Below are positions 16,705-26,516 of a DNA stretch of 64,000 nucleotides, one piece after another. A program made the translations under genes and the position numbers. Numbering within the stretch: the first letter of the stretch is position 1; each line of letters starts with the position of its first letter. The stretch is from NCBI RefSeq assembly GCF_029395355.1, contig NZ_CP113913.1, positions 186,001 to 250,000 on the forward strand, given 5' to 3'. This stretch comes from Bifidobacterium sp. ESL0800 (GTDB lineage Bacteria; Actinomycetota; Actinomycetes; Actinomycetales; Bifidobacteriaceae). The notes under the pieces are model-generated. The model ran no database searches. It saw nothing but the letters and a program-made list of their open reading frames with translations, and was not told where the DNA came from.

Positions 16705-18996
16705 TTACAGGCTGTGCAGCACCGGATTGTCGCTGCCGATATGGGCCTCGACGTACGGTCGCTGCCATTCCAGGAACTCCTCGTCGCTGTTGGTCAAACC
16801 CTCGGCCTTGAGCTCCGCGACGATTTCGGTGCAGATGTGTTCGACAGTGCTCTGCACCTGCTCTTGCGCAGGAGCCGAGCCCTTGCCGCCTTCCCCGAAT
16901 CCGGCGCCACCGAAGCAGGCTGCCGACGAAAGCCGCAGGATGGTTTCAAGCTGTTCGCAGACGTCCGGCAGCACGGTCGACATACGCCCGGAAAGCCGGC
17001 GTAGCGCCGCGAACTGCCATTTGTAATACGGCATGTATCCGGCGCGGATTGGCTCGTTCAAAAGGAAGACGAACGAGCAGACGTTCGTCGTGAATTCACG
17101 GATGGAAAGCCATGCCGCCGCGCCGTCGCCGCGCCCCAGCATGCGGGGGAGGTTGTACTGCCCGGCTTGAGCGATCATGCCGAGGCGGCGCGAAATCAGC
17201 GAAAGCCGCACGTCGTCGGGCATCATCTTGAAGCCCTGCCGCGTCTTGGAGACGGCACCGAGCGGGTCGGCGAAGATCTCGCCGTTGGTCGCCGCAGCGA
17301 GCGTCGGCTCGTCGAGCAGCAGCCATTCGTGCGGTTTGCTTTCGCTGGGGGCTTGCGGATAGCCCGTGATGGACGCGAAGAAATCGCCGATGCGGAAGAC
17401 GCCGGTACGCCGTGAACCGCCCTGCGCGCGTGCCGTGGATTCACGCGGCCCGAAGCCCATGAACTCCTGCGGCAACGCCTCGTAGTCGGCCTGCAACTGT
17501 TCGCCGATCGCGTCGTAATCCTCGTCGGTGAGCCACAGGCAGAAGCCGGGGCCGAAATCGTGGTCCTGCGAATACTGGTCGTCGAATCCATAGCATTCCG
17601 AGCCGTGACCGACCAGTCCTGCGGCGATGCGTCCCTGATATTCCGGGTATTTCTGCGCGATCATCGGCTTGCCGCACTGCTCCCAGTAGGCACGTGCGAG
17701 CTTGAGCCCCGAGATGGCCGGCTTGGTTGCTGCGGTGGTGCCGCCAAGGGAGGTCGATTGGTTGTTGCTTGAAGTTGCCGGGGCTTCTTTTTCGGTCGGC
17801 GAGGTCGCTGTGGGAGGAATGGTGGCATTGGCATTATTGGCAGTACTGCCGGCCATATCAGAATCTCCCTGCCGACCGGCGTTGTTATCGGATTGTGATT
17901 CGTCGCTCTTTTCGGCCGTTTGCTGTGCCGCGCGCGCGGTTTCCTCCACCTGGGCGAGATTCCCCGCGGTGATGCGGTAATAATCGGTGTCGGTGCCGTA
18001 GCATTCTTCGATGACCCTGAGTGCCTGACGGTAGGAGTCGATGGACTTGTCGAACAGCCCTGCCGCGAAGCAGGTCTGCGCGTATCCAGCCAACGCCGAG
18101 GCGAAATGGGCGCTGTGTTCAAGATGTCCGTTGCGGTAGATTTCCAGCGTTTTCAAGGAGTGTTTCATTGCTTGGTCGAGGAGTGTTTCGACGGTTGTGG
18201 TCGAGGCTTTGTCGGTTTGTGATGAAGGCTCATCGGTTTGGGTCGAGGTCTTGTCGGATTCCGGCTGATTCTGCGTCTGCCCGTCCTGCGCCGCTTCACT
18301 CGCCCGTTGCAGCAGCACCAGCGCCAGATTGGTATGCGTGGAGGCCACGTCGATATCGGTTTCCGGATCGGTGCTTGAATCTTCGAGGATGGAAAGCGCC
18401 GTTTCCAGCTCGTGCTGCGCCGCCTCCAGCTTCCCGGTCTTGCTATAGAGCATGGAGATGTTGTTGTGCAGCGCCGCCATCCGCCGGTCGGTGGGTTTGA
18501 GCGTCTTCTGTGCCGATGCCAGCGCCTGTTTGTACAGGTCCTCGGCCTGGTCGTACTGCTTGGCCGCGCGCATCCCGGTCGCCGCGTTGATCAACGTGGT
18601 CGTCCAGGCCTCGGTACCCTCGATGCCCATCTTCAGCCCGAGTTCCAGCGCCCGCTGGATGACCCACTGGTTCTCCTTGTGCTTGCCGTGCGAACGGTAG
18701 AAGCCCATGGTCTCGTTCAAGACGGTCAGCAGCCCCGCATCATCCCCGGCGTTCTCGGCGTCCGCCATCGCCTGCTTCAGGTATGGTTCGGCCTTGTCAC
18801 GTGCCTCATGCGCGTCGAACAAGGCATCGAGCCCCTTGAGGAATTCGTCGGTATCGAATGTCGCGTTGGTTGCGGGCGCGGCGGCGTTGTTCAGGTCGCT
18901 TGCGTCGTTTTCCTGCTGGCCGGGAATCGAGGAATGTGCCTCACTGAAGGCCTTCAACAGGTCTTCTGGCGTCGTGCCTTGCGCGTTGTCGTCCAT
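16705..18996 (-). CDS. TPR-DUF4037 nucleotidyltransferase-like protein
   Basis: A 763-residue protein. The N-terminal half carries tetratricopeptide-like helices (for example YDQAEDLYKQALASAQK and LEAAQHELETALSILE, residues about 60-340), then a Ser/Thr/Asn-rich linker (about 370-430). The C-terminal half is a DUF4037 domain: LVGHGSECYGFDDQYSQDHD resembles the GS..x..D.D motif of polymerase-beta-type nucleotidyltransferases. AAAGGAG precedes the start. With the following DUF4125 gene it probably forms one system; TPRs would sense a partner while DUF4037 modifies a target. Enzyme activity is inferred from the motif only. Confidence 0.8.
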   Translation of the reverse strand: MDDNAQGTTPEDLLKAFSEAHSSIPGQQENDASDLNNAAAPATNATFDTDEFLKGLDALFDAHEARDKAEPYLKQAMADAENAGDDAGLLTVLNETMGFYRSHGKHKENQWVIQRALELGLKMGIEGTEAWTTTLINAATGMRAAKQYDQAEDLYKQALASAQKTLKPTDRRMAALHNNISMLYSKTGKLEAAQHELETALSILEDSSTDPETDIDVASTHTNLALVLLQRASEAAQDGQTQNQPESDKTSTQTDEPSSQTDKASTTTVETLLDQAMKHSLKTLEIYRNGHLEHSAHFASALAGYAQTCFAAGLFDKSIDSYRQALRVIEECYGTDTDYYRITAGNLAQVEETARAAQQTAEKSDESQSDNNAGRQGDSDMAGSTANNANATIPPTATSPTEKEAPATSSNNQSTSLGGTTAATKPAISGLKLARAYWEQCGKPMIAQKYPEYQGRIAAGLVGHGSECYGFDDQYSQDHDFGPGFCLWLTDEDYDAIGEQLQADYEALPQEFMGFGPRESTARAQGGSRRTGVFRIGDFFASITGYPQAPSESKPHEWLLLDEPTLAAATNGEIFADPLGAVSKTRQGFKMMPDDVRLSLISRRLGMIAQAGQYNLPRMLGRGDGAAAWLSIREFTTNVCSFVFLLNEPIRAGYMPYYKWQFAALRRLSGRMSTVLPDVCEQLETILRLSSAACFGGAGFGEGGKGSAPAQEQVQSTVEHICTEIVAELKAEGLTNSDEEFLEWQRPYVEAHIGSDNPVLHSL

Positions 18997-19248
18997 GACT
19001 GCTCCTTTGTCGTGTGCTGGTTCCCAGTCTATTGCCGGTTGCGATATCCACAGGCCTTGTTTTGATGTGAGCTATGTCACAGATATATCGGGTTTTCGTG
19101 TAGCCTCGCCAGGCGCTGCAATTTCCGGCCGGTCGAAAGCGCGGGTGAGGTGTCCGATGATATTTCGACAAACCGGCACGCTAGACTGACCATAGATATT
19201 CGATAGGTTTCGGAGTGGCAATAGCCGATACAGCGTAGGGGAGCAGCG

Positions 19249-21540
19249 GTGGAAGATAAGGTGATCGGTCGTTCAGTCGATACGTCGGCGATGCGAAAAG
19301 TGACCGCGGGCGCTGCAACCGGCTCATGTGCAGGTGGTCCGGATGATCGCGGTGCCTTGCAGCTCTCGTCGTACACGGCCGAATCAAAAGGCGGCGGCGT
19401 GTGGCCAAAGCTGCGAGTCTTCCTGCGTCCTTCGAAAACCGGATTGCTGATTCCCGCTGTTCTGGGATTTATGGTTGCCTGCTCAAGTCAGGCCGCACAG
19501 TTCGGCTGGGTTCCTTTCGACCACGTTTACCTCTATCTGGAGGCGATCGGCTATGCCGTGCTTTTTGCATTGCTCTATATGATCGCGTTCCGTGGTGTTC
19601 AATTCGCGAGAACCCGCGTATTCGATGGTTCCAAGGTCAATGTTGCTGGCGATGAAGCGGGTTCGACAGACCTTTCGAATGTCGATGATGGCAGCGATGA
19701 TTCCGTAACTGCGATGACTCGAAAGCCTGCGCTTGCCCGCAAAATTACTTCTTGCGAAGGAAGACTTCGTGGGAATCCCGAGAATCCAGGTAATGCGGAT
19801 GTGGCATCGACCTCCTCTGCGAACATGTCGCACAGACGTTTCGCCGCTGTCCGTCGTTATTTCCATTTCCGCTACGTCGAACGTCCCTCCGCCATCGCCG
19901 CCGACGCCTCGATACTGTTGTGCTGCTGGCTGCCGTATATCGTTCTGCTGTTTCCGGGCGTCATCCATTTCGACACCGGCGACCAGATCGCCGAATATTA
20001 CGGTATGCCGCTCTATGGCATGAACGCCGGCAAGATCTGGGACCATCACCCCTTCCTCGATACCTACCTTTACGGCTGGTTCGCGGCGCTGGGCAAAGCG
20101 CTGTTCGATAATTACAACATCGGCATGTATATATACGCTTTGCTGCAGGCCATAGGCTTTGCGTTCGGCATAGCCTGGCTGCTCGCGTATCTCGGCCGGA
20201 CCGACCTCAACCGCAAGATGCTGCATGGTTTTGCCGCGTTCTTCTGCTTCTTCCCGGTGGTGCCGATGTGCGTCATGTCGGTCGCTAAAGACACGACCAG
20301 CGCGATGTTCTTCGTTCTATGGGCGGTAATGTATTGCAAATTGGTCGATACCAGACTCGACCTCCTGCGCAACCCTTGGTTCGTCACCGCGTTCGCGCTG
20401 GACGGGCTGCTCGTGGCGCTGACGCGCAAACTCGGGCTTTATATCATCGTGCTCTGCCTGCTGGCGCTGGTCATCGGCAGGTTTGCAGCGAAATTCAAGG
20501 CGGCTGCCGTGGCGTTTGCGGTGGTGCTGTTCGTCATCGTGGACATGGCGATACCGAAATTCGCCTACCAATATATCAACGTGGTGCCGGGCACGCCGGA
20601 AGCTGCGCTGGCGCTGCCCATCCAGATGATGGCACGGGCCGCGCATGACCATCCCGACGATATCGGCGATGCTGATCGTGCCGCCGTCGACAACTACCTT
20701 GAATATTCGTGGGATCGGATCGGTCGGGACTACGACCCGTGGCTTGCGGTACCGGCCATCGGCTGGACGGTGAAGGGCAAGGTCCCGGTTTCGCGCCTTG
20801 CCAAGGCCTGGCTCGACGTCGGTCTGCGCCATCCCGATTCCTATTTGCAGGGTTTCTTCTGCCTTGAGGCGGGATGGATGACCTTCGATGCGTTCAGCGT
20901 CAAATACCAGCCGATTCCCAAGCCGGTTTCCGTGGTGATGCTGCCGATGACCACTTCGGACACGGCTGCCTACACCTACGGCGTGCTCCAGCCGCACACC
21001 CCGCCCACCGAGGCCAGCGAGACGGTCAAGCAGCTCTACCGCACGCTCGTCGATACGCCGGGCGTCAATATTCCGTTCTTCATGGCGCTGTGGACGTCGG
21101 TTTTGCCCGGATTCATATTGTATTACCTGTGGCGACGCAGGAAAGAACGCCGGCAGACGATTCTGATGATGAACCGGAATCGTCGTACTGACAGTGACGC
21201 TCGCCTTGGCCAGGCTGTGCAAACCGACCGGACCGTCGGAACCGATGGAGAGACGAGCCGGTTCAACGCAATCGACACAGATGACCTTGCTGATAGGCCG
21301 GCCGCTGATCTCATGGCTCGTGCTTCCGCCGCCGGTCGGAACCTGTTGCTCAAATGCCTACCCTGGCTGCTGAGTGCCGCCAGCCTCTATGTGTGTGCCG
21401 AAAGCCTGTCGCGCCCGGGCCGCCCTTCGCCCACGCGATTCGTCTTCCAGCTGATGCTCTTGACCCCGATGGTGATCGGTTTCCTGTGCTCTTCTCGAGG
21501 GCCTCAGACGTCAATTGACGAAGATCCGGCTGAGGTATAG
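19249..21540 (+). CDS. DUF6020-like polytopic membrane protein
   Basis: A 763-residue protein starting at GTG 19249 with GGGGAG 7 nt upstream. After a hydrophilic N-terminus it has about a dozen hydrophobic segments. A large loop contains FDTGDQIAEYYG and WDHHPFLDTYLYGW, features I associate with the DUF6020 family and with membrane glycosyltransferases of the GT-C type (acidic residues in the first external loop). The C-terminal part carries a long polar loop and two more helices. It may transfer sugars from a lipid carrier, but no activity is shown by the sequence. Monocistronic; flanked by a divergent DUF4037 gene. Confidence 0.65.
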   Translation: MEDKVIGRSVDTSAMRKVTAGAATGSCAGGPDDRGALQLSSYTAESKGGGVWPKLRVFLRPSKTGLLIPAVLGFMVACSSQAAQFGWVPFDHVYLYLEAIGYAVLFALLYMIAFRGVQFARTRVFDGSKVNVAGDEAGSTDLSNVDDGSDDSVTAMTRKPALARKITSCEGRLRGNPENPGNADVASTSSANMSHRRFAAVRRYFHFRYVERPSAIAADASILLCCWLPYIVLLFPGVIHFDTGDQIAEYYGMPLYGMNAGKIWDHHPFLDTYLYGWFAALGKALFDNYNIGMYIYALLQAIGFAFGIAWLLAYLGRTDLNRKMLHGFAAFFCFFPVVPMCVMSVAKDTTSAMFFVLWAVMYCKLVDTRLDLLRNPWFVTAFALDGLLVALTRKLGLYIIVLCLLALVIGRFAAKFKAAAVAFAVVLFVIVDMAIPKFAYQYINVVPGTPEAALALPIQMMARAAHDHPDDIGDADRAAVDNYLEYSWDRIGRDYDPWLAVPAIGWTVKGKVPVSRLAKAWLDVGLRHPDSYLQGFFCLEAGWMTFDAFSVKYQPIPKPVSVVMLPMTTSDTAAYTYGVLQPHTPPTEASETVKQLYRTLVDTPGVNIPFFMALWTSVLPGFILYYLWRRRKERRQTILMMNRNRRTDSDARLGQAVQTDRTVGTDGETSRFNAIDTDDLADRPAADLMARASAAGRNLLLKCLPWLLSAASLYVCAESLSRPGRPSPTRFVFQLMLLTPMVIGFLCSSRGPQTSIDEDPAEV

Positions 21541-21779
21541 CGCTGATTTTTTGACGGAAACAAGCCGGTAGATTTTTGATGCTGCTGATGCGACCTTATG
21601 ACCTTAAACATTATGCGATGCTCGGCTCGTTGATCTGGCCTGAGATATGACGATATATACTCCGATATTTTCCTTGAGCAATTAGGGAATGCTGTTGATA
21701 TCCTCACGCGAAGTTGTTATCCGGTTTGTTCCAACGGCCGGCTATCGACCGGTTTCAAGAGGATTGATGCCGGCGAATC

Positions 21780-22967
21780 TCAGACGTCGACCGGCTGCAG
21801 ACGCTCGAAAGCCGAGGTGCGGGTTTCGTAACGCAGCGAATACACGGCAAGCAGGATGGTGGCCGCCAACGCGAAGGGGATGCCGCCCAACGCGGGGAAG
21901 TGGTAGTTCATGTGCGAGATGGTGAGCATGCCGCCGCCCACCGCCGAACCGACTGCGTTGCCGAGGTTGAACGCGACCTGCACCGCCGCCCCGCCGATCA
22001 GTTCTCCGCCGCCTTGGCCGGCTTCGGCCATCAGCAGCTGCTGCGGGGTGTTGATGAAGAACAGGGCGAAGGCGATGATAAAGGTGAAGACTGCCGTGTC
22101 AAGCTTGTTTCCGGGCACGAAAAACACCAGAACCAAGCCGATGACGCTGAAGCATTGGCCAAGAGAGGCCGTTCCTGCGGCACGCCAGTGATCGGTCAAG
22201 TGCCCGCCAAGAAGTCCTCCGATCACCATCGCATAGCCCGCGAGCATCATCAGCAGCGGCACCGTGCCGGAGGCGTAGCCGCCGACTTTCTGCAGCCACG
22301 GCGACACATAGCTCCACCAGGTGAAGATGCCGGCGTTACCGGTGAACACCGCGATGAGGATGAACCAGGGCCCAAGCTTGGTCAGGAACCTGAACTGTCC
22401 GAGAATGCCGGCGTCCTTGACTGGCGCGATGTGCGGTATCCATGCCGCCACCAGCACCACCGTCAGGGCGGCGATTCCTGCAAGGATCAGGAAGGCGAAA
22501 CGCCAGGAAAAGTGCTCGGCGATGAAGGTGGCGGCCGGCACGCCCAGCATGTTGGCCACGGTCTGCCCGGTCATGCTCAGCGAGACCGTTTTGGCTTCTT
22601 TTCCCGGTTGCGCCAACGTTTTGGCCACCAATGCCGCCGTGCCGAAGAACGCGCCGTGGGGAAGCCCGGAGATGAAACGGCCGATGGTGAGCAATGTGGC
22701 GGTCGGCGCGAGCGAGCTGAAAAGATCGCCGGCGAAGGCGATGACCATGAACATGACGATAAGCTTTTTAGGGCCGGCCTTGCGCCCGAAAATCAGCATC
22801 AGGGTCCCGACGCACACGCCGATGGCATAGGCCGAAATGAAGTTGCCGGCTGACGGGATGCTCACACGCATGTCCCGCGCCGCCTGGGGCAGGACGCCCA
22901 TCATCATGAATTCCGCGGCTCCGTATGCGAATGCGCCGCAGGCCAGGGCAATGATGCTTTTCTTCAA
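21780..22967 (-). CDS. MFS transporter, AraJ/DHA1-type efflux permease
   Basis: About 395 residues with 12 hydrophobic segments and the typical motif IFGRKAGPKK between helices 2 and 3. This is the DHA1/arabinose-efflux subgroup, exporting sugars or drugs; the substrate is not determinable. The reading frame opens with TTG codons only: AAGGA 6 nt before TTG 22967 supports LKKSIIALACGAF as the N-terminus, while TTG 22982 lacks a site. Convergent with the DUF6020 gene; the 240 bp between them show no clear terminator. Confidence 0.85.
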   Translation of the reverse strand: MKKSIIALACGAFAYGAAEFMMMGVLPQAARDMRVSIPSAGNFISAYAIGVCVGTLMLIFGRKAGPKKLIVMFMVIAFAGDLFSSLAPTATLLTIGRFISGLPHGAFFGTAALVAKTLAQPGKEAKTVSLSMTGQTVANMLGVPAATFIAEHFSWRFAFLILAGIAALTVVLVAAWIPHIAPVKDAGILGQFRFLTKLGPWFILIAVFTGNAGIFTWWSYVSPWLQKVGGYASGTVPLLMMLAGYAMVIGGLLGGHLTDHWRAAGTASLGQCFSVIGLVLVFFVPGNKLDTAVFTFIIAFALFFINTPQQLLMAEAGQGGGELIGGAAVQVAFNLGNAVGSAVGGGMLTISHMNYHFPALGGIPFALAATILLAVYSLRYETRTSAFERLQPVDV

Positions 22968-23116
22968 CTTGGTTCCTTGCAAGTCGGTTCCGTTTCTTTC
23001 GTGATGTCGTATCGTGTTTTCGGCGTCCGGTGAAGACGCGCGTTCTGAGACTCCCGCTTCTGCTTAATACCATGGTAATAACATAAAAATGCTTTTTCAG
23101 TGTCTCAGACATGACG

Positions 23117-23141
23117 AAACCCCTTGCAAAACAAGGGGTTT
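23117..23141 (-). terminator. Terminator of tRNA-Pro
   Basis: AAACCCCTTG (23117-23126) and CAAGGGGTTT (23132-23141) form a perfect 10-bp hairpin six bases downstream of the tRNA 3' CCA on the minus strand. Confidence 0.8.
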
Positions 23142-23146
23142 CTAGT

Positions 23147-23223
<77 letters not shown>

Positions 23224-23530
23224 ATGAACAACAGAGATATGATACAACGAACCCGGGGACGAGTCCAGCGTGCGTGTCGAATGTGAATATCGCCCGTCGC
23301 TGTTGTCGAGTTCTCACGGAGAATACTGCAGATGGTTACGATGTCGGCTGATTGGTCTCATTTTGCGTTGTTTCCAGCACTAGGCAGTGTATATGTGCTG
23401 GAAACAACGTATTCAGCGCTGCAGGATGCGTTCTTTTTAGCATAAATGTGTGTGGAGTGCTGGAAACAACGCAAAAAATTCCGTAAGAATGCGTAACGTG
23501 TGTATCGGCTGCTCGGTACACTCATTAACT
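23224..23530. repeat. Intergenic region with three copies of a GTGCTGGAAACAACG motif
   Basis: No gene is seen. GTGCTGGAAACAACG occurs at 23395-23409 and 23457-23471 on the plus strand and inverted at 23366-23380. The first two form a perfect 15-bp inverted repeat with a 14-nt spacer; copies 1 and 3 extend by a further CAAAA. The motif lies 50-170 bp before lysS. It may be an operator or an extragenic palindromic repeat. Confidence 0.85.
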
Positions 23531-25195
23531 ATGAGCGAAACCAATGAGACCGGCGAAAACCGGAATGAAGAAGAGGCCGAGGCCCCGGTAATGTCCACCG
23601 TCGAGCGTGCGGAGCTGCGGCTTAAGCAGGACGAGGCCATCGCAGAGAATATCAATGAAGGCAAATCCTTCGATGAGGCCATCGATCCGACCAACAAGCA
23701 GTTCGGCCCGGAAGGCCAGCCCGAGCAGGTGCAGATGCGCGTGGCCAAGCGCGCCCAGATGTTGAAGGACGGCGTTAACCCGTATCCGGTCGTCGTCCGC
23801 CCGAGCGATACCATCCCCGCCGTCCGCGCCAAGTACGACGGCAAGCTCGAGGCCGGTCAGGAGACTGAAGACGTGGTCTCCATCGCCGGGCGCGTGCTGT
23901 TCCTGCGCAACGGTGGCGGCCTGTGCTTCGTGCAGCTTTCCGCCGGCGACGGCACCAAGATCCAGGGCATGATCTCGAAGAAGGAGATCGGCGCCGATTC
24001 GCTCAAGAGCTTCAAGCAGTTCGTCGATCTGGGTGACCACCTCTATCTCAAGGGGCGCGTGATTGCCTCCAAGACCGGCGAGCTCTCCATCTTCGCCAGC
24101 GAGTGGAAGATCGCGTCCAAGGCGCTGCAGCCTCTGCCGGCCCTGCACAAGGAGCTGACCGAGGATACCCGCACGCGCAAACCGTATATCGGCATGATCG
24201 CCGACGAGAAGATCCGAGACATGGTACGCAAGCGCTCCAAGGTCGTCTCCTCGCTGCGCAACACCTTCGCCCAGGATGACTTCCTCGAGGTCGAGACCCC
24301 GATGCTGCAGACCGTGCACGGGGGAGCGGCGGCCCGTCCGTTCACCACCCACATGAACGCCTTCGACATCGACCTCTACCTGCGCATCGCGCCGGAACTG
24401 TTCTTGAAGCGCTGCCTGGTCGGTGGCATCGAGCGCGTCTTCGAGATCAATCGCGACTTCCGCAACGAGGGCGTCGACGGCACGCACGCCCCGGAGTTCA
24501 CCATGCTCGAGGCCTACCAGTCCTACGGTAACTACGACACCATCGCGGACCTGACCAAGAAGCTCATCCAGCGCGCGGCCATCGACGCCTTCGGCTCCAC
24601 CAAGGTCACCCTGCTCGACGGCAGCGAATACGACTTCGGCGGTGAATGGAAGAAGATCTCCATGTACGACTCGCTCTCCGAATCGCTGGGCGAGGAGATC
24701 ACCCCGGAGACCAGCGTCGAGCACCTGGGCGCCATCGCCGACAAGCTCGGTGTGGAACGCGACGAGGTCGAGAACCACGGCAAGCTGGTCGAGCATCTTT
24801 GGGAGCACTTCTACGAGGCCGATCTGGGAGCCACGGTGCCGACCTTCGTGCGCGACTTCCCGGTGGAGACCAGCCCGCTGGTCAAGGCCCACCGCTCCAA
24901 GCCCGGCATGGTCGAGAAGTGGGACCTCTACGTGCGCGGCTTCGAGCTGGCGACCGGCTATTCCGAGCTCAACGACCCGGTGGTGCAGCGCCAGCGCCTG
25001 GTCGACCAGGCCAAGGACGCGCTCGCGGGCGACGTCGAGGCGATGGACATCGACGAGGACTTCCTCGAGGCCCTCGGCGTGGGCATGCCCCCGACCGGCG
25101 GCATGGGCATGGGCATCGACCGTCTGCTGATCGCCCTGACCGGCGCGACGATCCGCGAGACCATCACCTTCCCGTTGGTCAAGCCGCTCAACTGA
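23531..25195 (+). CDS. lysS: Lysyl-tRNA synthetase, class II
   Basis: A 554-residue enzyme charging tRNA-Lys. An OB-fold anticodon-binding domain (VSIAGRVLFLRNGGGLCFVQL) precedes the class II catalytic core with motif 2 (FEINRDFRNEGVDGTHAPEF) and motif 3 (GMGMGIDRLLIALTG). The N-terminus carries an acidic extension of about 50 residues compared with the E. coli enzyme. The ATG at 23531 has TACACT ending 8 nt upstream and no ribosome-binding site, so it looks leaderless; the reading frame upstream to 23450 is unsupported. Confidence 0.95.
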   Translation: MSETNETGENRNEEEAEAPVMSTVERAELRLKQDEAIAENINEGKSFDEAIDPTNKQFGPEGQPEQVQMRVAKRAQMLKDGVNPYPVVVRPSDTIPAVRAKYDGKLEAGQETEDVVSIAGRVLFLRNGGGLCFVQLSAGDGTKIQGMISKKEIGADSLKSFKQFVDLGDHLYLKGRVIASKTGELSIFASEWKIASKALQPLPALHKELTEDTRTRKPYIGMIADEKIRDMVRKRSKVVSSLRNTFAQDDFLEVETPMLQTVHGGAAARPFTTHMNAFDIDLYLRIAPELFLKRCLVGGIERVFEINRDFRNEGVDGTHAPEFTMLEAYQSYGNYDTIADLTKKLIQRAAIDAFGSTKVTLLDGSEYDFGGEWKKISMYDSLSESLGEEITPETSVEHLGAIADKLGVERDEVENHGKLVEHLWEHFYEADLGATVPTFVRDFPVETSPLVKAHRSKPGMVEKWDLYVRGFELATGYSELNDPVVQRQRLVDQAKDALAGDVEAMDIDEDFLEALGVGMPPTGGMGMGIDRLLIALTGATIRETITFPLVKPLN

Positions 25196-25210
25196 TAGGT
25201 CGTTGATTTG

Positions 25211-25251
25211 AGAAGAGGCATCAGGTCGGTCATCTAACCTGATGCTTCTTT
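25211..25251 (+). terminator. Terminator after lysS
   Basis: AGAAGAGGCATCAGGT (25211-25226) pairs with ACCTGATGCTTCTT (25237-25250), one bulge, followed by a short T stretch. Confidence 0.85.
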
Positions 25252-25306
25252 GTATGGACGCTGCATTCGCGGGAACCGAAAAGACAAGGAAGCAGGAGTA
25301 CAGGGA

Positions 25307-26362
25307 ATGAAGAACATGTCGTTGTGGGTTAACGGGCTGCGGCCCAAGACGTTGCCGGCGTCTATCGCGCCTGTGCTGGTCGGCATCGCCGCAGGTTATC
25401 CTCTGCTGGAAGCGCAGGCAGCCAGTTGCAGCACCGGAGCAAAAGAGCTGGTCGGCTGTGTGGCGGAGCCCAGCGGTTTGAGCGCTTCGCCCGCAGGTGT
25501 GTCATGGGGGAAGTTCGTGTTGCTCGCGGTGCTCTGTGTGGTCGTCGCGCTGTTCATCCAAATCGCCGCCAATTTCGCCAACGATTATTCTGATGGTATT
25601 CGTGGCACGGATGCCGGGCGTGGGGACGCGGAAGTGAAGACGGCCAAACCGCAACGTCTCACCGTCTCCGGCCTTGTCAAGCCCGGGCAGGTGCTCGCTG
25701 CCGCCGGCGTCAACGCCTTCATCGCCTGCGTGGCGGGCCTTGCCATCACCATCATTACCGGTCACTGGTGGCTTATCGCGCTCGGTGTGCTGTGCCTGCT
25801 TGCCGGATGGTTCTATGTCGGCGGCAAACATCCGTATGGCTATGCCGGTTTCGGCGAGGTCGGCGTCTTCATCTTCTTCGGTCTGGTGGCCGTTTTGGGC
25901 AGCGAATATGTGTTGGCCGGCCGCCTCGATATCTGGGGTGTCTATGGTGCGGTCATCTGCGGGCTTTATTCCTGCGCCATTCTCATGGTCAACAATCTGC
26001 GTGACGTCGACGAAGACAAGGTCAGCGGCAAGATGACCCTCGGCGTGCGGCTTGGCAAACGCGGGGCCAGAAGTGTGCTGCTGTTCGTCTATTTCGTGTG
26101 CTTGGCGGCGACGGTCGTGCTCGGCTTCGTGGGGTTGATCGATCTGTTCATCGCCACTCAAAGCGTTCATTTTGCCGGCATCATACTGGCTGTTTTGGCG
26201 CTTGTTCTTGCGGTTCTGGCGGCAATGGTCGGCTTTGGCATGATCAACGGCGTGCTCGCCGGCAACTTCGTCAAGGCATTGCCGATGTGCAGCATGACCT
26301 TGCTGGTATTCGCCGTCCTGTTCGTCATCGTCAAAATTGAGCAGGTCCTGCTCGGCGTTTGA
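25307..26362 (+). CDS. menA: MenA-like prenyltransferase (UbiA superfamily; 1,4-dihydroxy-2-naphthoate polyprenyltransferase)
   Basis: A 351-residue integral membrane enzyme that would attach a polyprenyl chain to 1,4-dihydroxy-2-naphthoate in menaquinone synthesis. It begins LWVNGLRPKTLPASIAP, typical of MenA, and shows the first prenyl-diphosphate-binding motif NFANDYSDGIRGTD and the second region NNLRDVDEDKVSGK. A polar insertion of about 35 residues separates helices 1 and 2. AGGAAGCAGGAG lies about 9 nt before ATG 25307. No other men gene is in the window, so whether it completes a pathway or remodels an imported quinone is open; cytochrome bd and NDH-2 downstream give it a context. Confidence 0.82.
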   Translation: MKNMSLWVNGLRPKTLPASIAPVLVGIAAGYPLLEAQAASCSTGAKELVGCVAEPSGLSASPAGVSWGKFVLLAVLCVVVALFIQIAANFANDYSDGIRGTDAGRGDAEVKTAKPQRLTVSGLVKPGQVLAAAGVNAFIACVAGLAITIITGHWWLIALGVLCLLAGWFYVGGKHPYGYAGFGEVGVFIFFGLVAVLGSEYVLAGRLDIWGVYGAVICGLYSCAILMVNNLRDVDEDKVSGKMTLGVRLGKRGARSVLLFVYFVCLAATVVLGFVGLIDLFIATQSVHFAGIILAVLALVLAVLAAMVGFGMINGVLAGNFVKALPMCSMTLLVFAVLFVIVKIEQVLLGV

Positions 26363-26516
26363 GCGACGAAAGGGAATACGCCGCAATCTGCCGCAATGCA
26401 AGCGGTTGCCGGTAGCCATGATCGTTGAAGAACGTTTCTTGGCCTCTAGCCGGTGTCTGGTGATAGCCGCGATCGACGATCCGTTGCCACGGAGGGTGAG
26501 ACAATTGGCAAATGGT

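Noticed and set aside
23361-23478. T-box leader of lysS
   Set aside because: No specifier loop or T-box sequence; the feature is a simple inverted repeat.
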